DNA from: Frigoribacterium sp. Leaf415 | GTDB taxonomy: Bacteria > Actinomycetota > Actinomycetes > Actinomycetales > Microbacteriaceae | Reading direction: 5' to 3' | NCBI RefSeq assembly: GCF_001424645.1 | Contig: NZ_LMQR01000001.1 | Location: 2,985,857-3,049,856 of the forward strand | Length of the DNA stretch: 64,000 nucleotides | In this document: piece by piece, positions 59,457 to 64,000 of the stretch | Layout: every line of letters begins with the position of its first letter | Position numbering within the stretch: the first letter of the stretch is position 1 | Made by a program: the position numbers and the translations under genes | Notes under the pieces: generated by a model | The model's database searches: none | What the model saw: the letters and a program-made list of their open reading frames with translations, nothing else | What the model was told of the DNA's origin: nothing

Positions 59457-60156
59457 ATGTGGGGCCTAAGTTCGTGCGTCGGTTGATGGTGTCGCCGTTC
59501 CACGAAAGGTCAGAGTCCTCGTCGACCGGATACGCCTCGAAGCGGCTGTCGGTGAGGATCGCGTCGACGAGCTCTCGAGGGCCGGCCACGATCGTGGAGT
59601 CCCAGTCGATCTCGGTGGCGAGCACCCAGGCGTGGTCCTCCGGCCAGAGCAACTGCGGTGGATCGTCGATTCGCAAGCCCAGGCGCAGACCCCAGCCGGG
59701 CTCCGCGAGCTCCGCGGTGTCGGTCTGGGCGAGGACGTAGTCGTACCGATCGATGGACGCCGATCGGCCTGTGAGGACTTGCCCGGTCCCGCCGACCCAG
59801 TACGCCGCCAGGGCGTCGCCCGGTGTCGTGGTGGCTCTTCCTAGCAGCGGTGCGAGGGCCGCGAGCACCTGCGGGTCGAGGTATCCGACGTCGCTGGTCC
59901 CACCCCGTGGCTCGTCGTGGCCGAGTAGTCGCTCCCATTGGACGAGAGGGTGCATCACCTTCCCTGCCGTGGCGGCGACGTCAGCCCATCGGCGCTGGTC
60001 CCAAGTGCCGGCTCCTGTGGGTGGTCGGGGGTGCAGGATGCGCCCGTAGGCCTCAAAGCCGTACCCAGCGACGGAGCCGACCCTTGCCCAGCCTCCGAGG
60101 CGGTACATCCGTGGCCCCAGCCAGGAGGCGCGCTCGACATCGTTGATTATCCGCAT
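59455..60156 (-). CDS. Hypothetical protein
   Basis: A 233-residue soluble protein with no cysteine-rich or hydrophobic part: MRIINDVERASWLGPRMYRLGGWARVGSV, then FEAYGRILHPRPP, RWADVAATAGKVMHPLVQWERL and a C-terminal WVLATEIDWDSTIVAGPRELVDAIL. It resembles unannotated proteins seen in several Actinobacteria, but I know no function. ATG at 60156; an in-frame ATG at 60192 is weaker. Confidence 0.65.
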   Translation of the reverse strand: MRIINDVERASWLGPRMYRLGGWARVGSVAGYGFEAYGRILHPRPPTGAGTWDQRRWADVAATAGKVMHPLVQWERLLGHDEPRGGTSDVGYLDPQVLAALAPLLGRATTTPGDALAAYWVGGTGQVLTGRSASIDRYDYVLAQTDTAELAEPGWGLRLGLRIDDPPQLLWPEDHAWVLATEIDWDSTIVAGPRELVDAILTDSRFEAYPVDEDSDLSWNGDTINRRTNLGPT

Positions 60157-60224
60157 GGTCGTGACCCTGCCATGCCTGCGAAGCCGTGCCAAGGGCGACC
60201 ACTCGTACGCGCGTCTGTCGCATT

Positions 60225-60240
60225 TGGGGATCGTCTACCG
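60225..60240. repeat. CCGATAG motif M8 (half site)
   Basis: TTGGGGATCGTCTACCG matches the second two-thirds of the motif and overlaps the stop region of the minus-strand gene at 60235. Confidence 0.4.
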
Positions 60241-60582
60241 CTTCACCACGATGAGGAAGTGGTTGCTTTCCTCCTCGACGAGCGCACCTGTCCAAGGAGA
60301 CTCGAGGTGTCCGTCGTCTTCGTCGTCGAAGCCTCGCAGCGCTGCCCCGCTGGGGAGTCGGAGGATCGGCGTCGTCGAACCGTCGTCGGCGAGGACGAGG
60401 ATGTCGACGACCCGCCCGCGGACGTGGGTTTCAGGGCGGGAGTCGTGGTGGGTCTCGATCAACCGCACCTGTCCGCCGGCGTCTTGGAATCGGCTGCAGC
60501 CCAGGTCGACCATGTCGTTGCGCTCGATGGCTTCACCGCAGCACTCGTGCTCCCAGTCACCGATCTCGACCGTGACGTTCAT
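60235..60582 (-). CDS. Small protein of unknown function, paralogue of 56776-57126
   Basis: A 115-residue protein: EIGDWEHECCGEAIERNDMVDLG, HVRGRVVDILVLADDG, LRLPSGAALRGFDDEDDGHLESPW. The CCG motif and every block align with the 56776 protein. ATG at 60582; the upstream AAGGAG is 6 bases away. DUF6578-like. The two copies enclose about 3.1 kb of other small genes. Confidence 0.7.
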   Translation of the reverse strand: MNVTVEIGDWEHECCGEAIERNDMVDLGCSRFQDAGGQVRLIETHHDSRPETHVRGRVVDILVLADDGSTTPILRLPSGAALRGFDDEDDGHLESPWTGALVEEESNHFLIVVKR

Positions 60583-60649
60583 GGGTGCTCCTTGAAGGGC
60601 TTTCGCTTGGTGGTCAGTGATGTCGTGCCCGGTTGTGACCATGGGGCCG

Positions 60650-61084
60650 TCATCCCCATCCGCTGTTCCAACCCTCGGGGCCGGCTGCTTCCATGAGACG
60701 CTCGTGTTCTCCGGAATCGTCGAGCCGCCAGCCGTAGGGGGCCGCCTGTACGTAGCTTTCTCCGTCGTGCTCGACTCGAGCGCGCCCCACCATCAGCCCG
60801 CTCGTGAAGACTTCCTCGTCGATCCAGAGGAGTAGTTGACCGACCCAGTCGTCGGCGTCCGCCGGTGTTGCGTAGAGCCAGAACTGAGGCGCGCCGCTGG
60901 AGGGGAGCTGGATCACCAACCGTCCCGAGTGCCCATCTCGTTGCCGCAGCTCGAGGTCGACACTCCCCGTCCCAGGGCGAACATCGAGGATCGCGTAGTC
61001 GAGGTAGGTCAGTGCGGGGCCGGTTGACCGGTATTGCCGCAAGACCTTCCGCAGGGCGACCTCGATCTCCTGATCCGTCAGCAC
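60650..61084 (-). CDS. Hypothetical protein
   Basis: A 144-residue soluble protein: VLTDQEIEVALRKVLRQYRS, LDYAILDVRPGTGSVDLELRQRDGHSGRLVIQL, WLYATPADADDWVGQLLLWIDEEV. GTG at 61084 or at 61090. No recognised family. Divergent from the GNAT gene. Confidence 0.55.
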   Translation of the reverse strand: MLTDQEIEVALRKVLRQYRSTGPALTYLDYAILDVRPGTGSVDLELRQRDGHSGRLVIQLPSSGAPQFWLYATPADADDWVGQLLLWIDEEVFTSGLMVGRARVEHDGESYVQAAPYGWRLDDSGEHERLMEAAGPEGWNSGWG

Positions 61085-61208
61085 GCCCACATGATGGCAG
61101 GGCGAAGTCTCATCCCACGTGTCCCGTCGCGGTGTTCCGGCGGCAGCCGTGTTGGAAGCATCCCCATGGCCGATGGCACATCGGGCGGGGCGATAAACTG
61201 TAGGCAAC

Positions 61209-61237
61209 AAAACCTCTACCGGCCCGGTGGAGGTTTT
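61209..61237 (+). promoter_or_regulatory. Leader hairpin that covers the GNAT ribosome site
   Basis: AAAACCTCTACCG and CGGTGGAGGTTTT form a 13-bp stem (one T-G pair) with a 3-base loop. The right arm contains GGAGG, the Shine-Dalgarno for the ATG at 61243, and ends in TTTTCTTGT. The element could act as a terminator, as a translation switch, or both. A promoter-like ATAAAC lies just upstream. Confidence 0.55.
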
Positions 61238-61242
61238 CTTGT

Positions 61243-61743
61243 ATGACCACTCCTGCTTCCCTCACGATCGCCACCGCCGACGAGCGGCATCGCCCCGAGC
61301 TCGAACAGCTCTGGACGATGTTCCGCCACGAGATGTCCGCGTTCACCGGCACGCTTCCTGACGAACGCGGCCGCTTTCGACAGGAACGACTCGACGCCGG
61401 CCTCTCGGAACCGGGCTGGTCGGCCCACGTCTTCCGCCTGGGACCACACCCGGTAGGGTTGGCGGTCCTGCGCGGATTGGACGCCGAGGAGCACGTGATC
61501 AGCAGCTTCTTCGTCGCGCACAGCGCTCGGCGCTCTCATGTCGGGCGAGTCGCTGTGACAGAACTGACCGCAGCGCACCCTGGGAGGTGGGCCGTCGCCT
61601 ACCAAGAACGCAACGACGTCGCAGCGAGGTTCTGGCGCACGGTCGCCAGCGGAATCGACCCACAGCGCAGTGACGAACAGCGCGACGTCCCCGGCCGCCC
61701 GGAGTTGCCGGCCGACTCCTGGGTTCGATTCCGTGTCCGATAG
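61243..61743 (+). CDS. GNAT-like acetyltransferase
   Basis: A 166-residue protein with GNAT marks: LTIATADERHRPELEQLWTMF at the start, VISSFFVAHSARRSHVGRVAVTEL (the acetyl-CoA strand and loop, with the usual RGxG replaced by SHVGR) and WAVAYQERNDVAARFWRTV, the C-terminal strand-helix. Substrate unknown. The ATG follows the leader hairpin, and the stop codon lies in motif M7. Confidence 0.8.
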   Translation: MTTPASLTIATADERHRPELEQLWTMFRHEMSAFTGTLPDERGRFRQERLDAGLSEPGWSAHVFRLGPHPVGLAVLRGLDAEEHVISSFFVAHSARRSHVGRVAVTELTAAHPGRWAVAYQERNDVAARFWRTVASGIDPQRSDEQRDVPGRPELPADSWVRFRVR

Positions 61744-61759
61744 ACGATCGTCCATCGGT
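61737..61759. repeat. CCGATAG motif M7
   Basis: CCGATAGACGATCGTCCATCGG, a near-perfect palindrome that contains the GNAT stop codon TAG. It is the last copy; the esterase gene beyond has chromosomal style. Confidence 0.6.
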
Positions 61760-61840
61760 CTCGTACTCGGGCGGCCACGAGTCGAGTCCTCCAGGGGCGG
61801 GCCCGGAGCGGGCGATCGACCTGCCCGCCCCGGGACGCCG

Positions 61841-62821
61841 TCAGGGGGTCGGGTCGAGGAGGCGCCCGGTCCAGTCGCGCAGGGCGGTGACGGCCCGGCG
61901 CGACAGGGTCGCTCCCGGCATCATGCTCGTCGACCCGTGGAACGCCCCGGGCCACACGTGCAGCTCCGCCTGCACGCCGGCCGCCCAGAGCGCGCCGGCG
62001 TAGGCGACGGTCTCGTCACGGAACACCTCGGCGCTGCCGCAGTCGACGTACGCCGGCGGCAGGCCCGCGAGGTCGGTCGCTCGGCCCGGTGCCGCGTAGA
62101 TCGACACGTCGTCACCGCCGCGACGGTCGCCGAGGTAGGCGTCCCAGCCGAACCGGGTCATCTCGCGGTCGGCGACGCCCACCCCGTCGAACTGCCGGGC
62201 GGAGACGGTCGCGTCGCGGTCGTCGAGCATGGGGCTGACCAGCACCTGCCCGGCGACGGCTGGCCCCTGGCGATCCCGGGCGAGGAGTGCCGTGCCCGCC
62301 GCGAGCCCTGCCCCGGCGCTCTGGCCGACCAGGACGATGCGATCCGGGTCGACGCCGAGCTCGTCGGCGTGCTCGGCGACCCAGACCAGGCCGGCGTAGC
62401 AGTCCTCGACCGGGTACGGGTCGGGGTGCTCCGGGGCGAGACGGTAGTCGGGGCTGACCAGGACGACGTCGTGCACGAGCAGCCAGTCGTCGTACGAGTC
62501 GAGGTTGCCGAGGTGGTGGCCGAACATCATGCCGCCGCCGTGGATCGCGAACGCGCAGGCCGCCGTCCCGGTGCGGCCGATGCGCTGGACGACCGCGAGG
62601 GCGATCGGGTCGCCGAGGTGCCCGGGGACGGTGATGCTGCGCCTCTCGAGACCGCGGGCCTCCAGTCCTTCGTCGAGCTGCGCCTCCTTCATGTCCAGCT
62701 GTCGCATCTGCGGCAGCATCGCGGTCTCGAGGCGGAAGCGGCCGCGGGCGTCCATCGCCTCCAGGAAGGGCACGAACTCGGGGTCGAACGGCGGGCGGGG
62801 CAGGGTGGTGGTGTCAGGCAC
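61841..62821 (-). CDS. HSL-family alpha/beta hydrolase (esterase)
   Basis: A 326-residue esterase of the hormone-sensitive lipase group: oxyanion motif HGGGMMFGHH, nucleophile elbow GQSAGAG, acid in YVDCGSAEVFRDE and the catalytic His in WPGAFHGST. YRLAPEHPDPYPV is typical. GTG at 62821, overlapping the end of the MFS gene by 8 bases, so the two are cotranscribed. Cytosolic; substrate likely a short-chain ester. Confidence 0.92.
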   Translation of the reverse strand: MPDTTTLPRPPFDPEFVPFLEAMDARGRFRLETAMLPQMRQLDMKEAQLDEGLEARGLERRSITVPGHLGDPIALAVVQRIGRTGTAACAFAIHGGGMMFGHHLGNLDSYDDWLLVHDVVLVSPDYRLAPEHPDPYPVEDCYAGLVWVAEHADELGVDPDRIVLVGQSAGAGLAAGTALLARDRQGPAVAGQVLVSPMLDDRDATVSARQFDGVGVADREMTRFGWDAYLGDRRGGDDVSIYAAPGRATDLAGLPPAYVDCGSAEVFRDETVAYAGALWAAGVQAELHVWPGAFHGSTSMMPGATLSRRAVTALRDWTGRLLDPTP

Positions 62822-64000
62822 GAGAGGGCTCCTGGGTGGTGGGGGTGAGAGTGGTCGAGGGGGCAGGTCCGGCGGTGCCGGGGGAGGGGGCGGCGGTTCG
62901 TGCCCGGAGCATCCCGACCACGACGAGCACGGCGGCGACGGCGGCGAGGCCGAGCCCGGCGACGGTGAGGGCGTCCTCGAAGTCCGCGAGCCGCGGGGCC
63001 GTCCACGGGGTGGTCGTGATGGTGCCGGTGACGAACGCCGCGACGATCGTGCCCGCGGCGGCGACCGCTGCTCCTCCTGCGAGCTCGCTCGAGGTGTCGA
63101 CGAGAGCCGCGCCGACCGAGGTGCGGTCGGCGGGGAGGCCCGTGAGCACGGAGGCTCCGGCCACGACGCCGACGACGCGCATGCCGGCGGCGACGAGCAC
63201 GAGGGCGACGAGCACCCAGACGTACCCGTGACGGCTCAGGGCGCCGAAGACGGCGAGGCCGGACACGACCGCGGCGGCGCTGACCCACGCGGCCCGGCCG
63301 AGGCCGACCCGCTGCACGAACGGCCCCACGAGGCGACCCCCGGCCAGGAGCACGACGACCTGCGGCAGTGTGCCGACGGCGGCGAGGGCCGGGGGCCAGC
63401 CCCAGGCGAACTGCAGCTGCAGCGTCACGAGGTACGACAGCCCGGCGACGGCGAGGCCCGACGCGGCCTTGAAGGCGAGGCCGCTCGACACCAGGGGGCG
63501 GGCGAGCAGGTGCAGGTCGACCACCGGATGCCGCGCCGTCCGCAGGCGCACGACGAACCCGGCACCGCACGCGACGGTCAGCACGACGGCGGCCCACCCC
63601 CACGAGGAGGCGGTGGTCGGCCCGACGAGGACGGTCGGCGTCACGAGCAGCCCGGTCACGGTCGCGGTGCCCAGCAGCGCGCCGCCCACGTCGACGGGGT
63701 CCGGCCGCAGCCCCGCGGCGTCGTCGCGAGCGACACCGCACCGGATGCCGACGAACGCCAGCACGGCGATCGGCACGTCGGCCAGCAGCAGCACCTGCCA
63801 CGGAGCGACGGCGAGCACGAACCCGCCGACGGTCGGGCCGACGGCGAGGCCGACGAGCCCCGCGGTCGAGATCACCGTCAGTGCCCGGACGCGGAGGCCC
63901 TCGTCGTCGAACAGCCGGAACGCCAGCGCCATCGACCCGGGGGTGGTCATCGCCGCGGCGACGCCCGTCAGCACACGGACGGCGACGAGCTGTTCGGTGG
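62814..64000 (-). CDS. MFS transporter of the DHA2 type (5' end beyond window)
   Basis: The frame stays open to the window end, so the N-terminus is missing. The visible part includes the motif C region (GLVGLAVGPTVGGFVLAVAPWQ) of drug/proton antiporters and about ten helices, in the arrangement of 14-helix drug exporters. The tail is Thr/Pro-rich. It overlaps the esterase start, an exporter-esterase pair. Confidence 0.85.
   Translation of the reverse strand, partial: TEQLVAVRVLTGVAAAMTTPGSMALAFRLFDDEGLRVRALTVISTAGLVGLAVGPTVGGFVLAVAPWQVLLLADVPIAVLAFVGIRCGVARDDAAGLRPDPVDVGGALLGTATVTGLLVTPTVLVGPTTASSWGWAAVVLTVACGAGFVVRLRTARHPVVDLHLLARPLVSSGLAFKAASGLAVAGLSYLVTLQLQFAWGWPPALAAVGTLPQVVVLLAGGRLVGPFVQRVGLGRAAWVSAAAVVSGLAVFGALSRHGYVWVLVALVLVAAGMRVVGVVAGASVLTGLPADRTSVGAALVDTSSELAGGAAVAAAGTIVAAFVTGTITTTPWTAPRLADFEDALTVAGLGLAAVAAVLVVVGMLRARTAAPSPGTAGPAPSTTLTPTTQEPSRA

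Noticed and set aside
56734..61759. CCGATAG motif array as a classical integron
   Set aside because: Sites are about 24 bp, lack the R/L box layout of attC, and there is no tyrosine integrase, so only a looser cassette-like hypothesis is kept.
61743..61841. Search for direct repeats matching the 41.3-41.6 kb edge as integration ends
   Set aside because: I found no convincing shared sequence between the two edges of the accessory region.

Overview
The window is very GC-rich, with third codon positions almost always G or C. Many genes have GTG starts and appear leaderless, with a TAnnnT box about 6 to 9 bases before the start codon. Gene content (AzlCD, BLUF protein, ROK regulators, GH36 and GH13 glycosidases with a Tat-type lipoprotein ABC system, maltokinase-cap protein, SipW-type surface module, mycothiol-type ArsC) points to an actinobacterium, most likely of the family Microbacteriaceae. 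That placement is inference from content and style, not from a marker gene.

Bases 1 to about 41.3 kb look like resident chromosome. In order they hold: an alpha/beta hydrolase; copZ-copA behind a CsoR-type operator; small zinc-ribbon proteins; a ROK regulator and a GH36 alpha-galactosidase; a BLUF photoreceptor; azlCD; two MFS transporters, an acetyltransferase and a TetR that share an operator; an AraC regulator; a glycan cluster (pyruvyltransferase-like, HEAT-GT4 fusion, GT1); an SDR/TetR pair with twin operators; a GT2-like enzyme; an alpha-glucoside locus (ROK, binding protein, two permeases, GH13); an M23 peptidase; a purine deaminase; a maltokinase-cap protein; a Zn alcohol dehydrogenase; and a SipW signal peptidase with three exported substrates. 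Bases 1 to 38.3 kb are peppered with the 10-mer GGAGGCGCGG and its complement (about 46 copies by eye), in genes and gaps, several times as inverted pairs after stop codons. There are also several 54 to 70 bp palindromes, mostly between convergent genes and two of them inside reading frames.

From about 41.4 to 61.8 kb the style changes. A serine resolvase opens a metal and anion resistance region: MerR with an ArsB/ACR3-like permease and ArsC; an ECF sigma/anti-sigma pair with a COG4315 lipoprotein; a cation exchanger; a truncated CDF transporter; and a DUF305 lipoprotein behind a second CsoR-like operator. Next come a uracil-DNA glycosylase-like protein, LysR with a TDT transporter, and a fluoride operon (usp-gpm-eno-crcB-crcB) whose enolase frame is broken by an amber codon. 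The stretch 56.7 to 61.8 kb is a run of short, mostly minus-strand genes of unknown function. The ends of many carry one imperfectly palindromic motif, CCGATAGGGGATCG followed by ACCGGAT, which gives the run the look of a cassette array. Beyond 61.8 kb are an HSL-type esterase and a truncated MFS transporter.

Best leads: the dispersed 10-mer with an uptake-signal-like layout; the 3'-end motif array; the mobile palindromes, one of which sits in frame in a glycosyltransferase; and the broken enolase in a fluoride operon. No tRNA, rRNA or CRISPR array was recognised.
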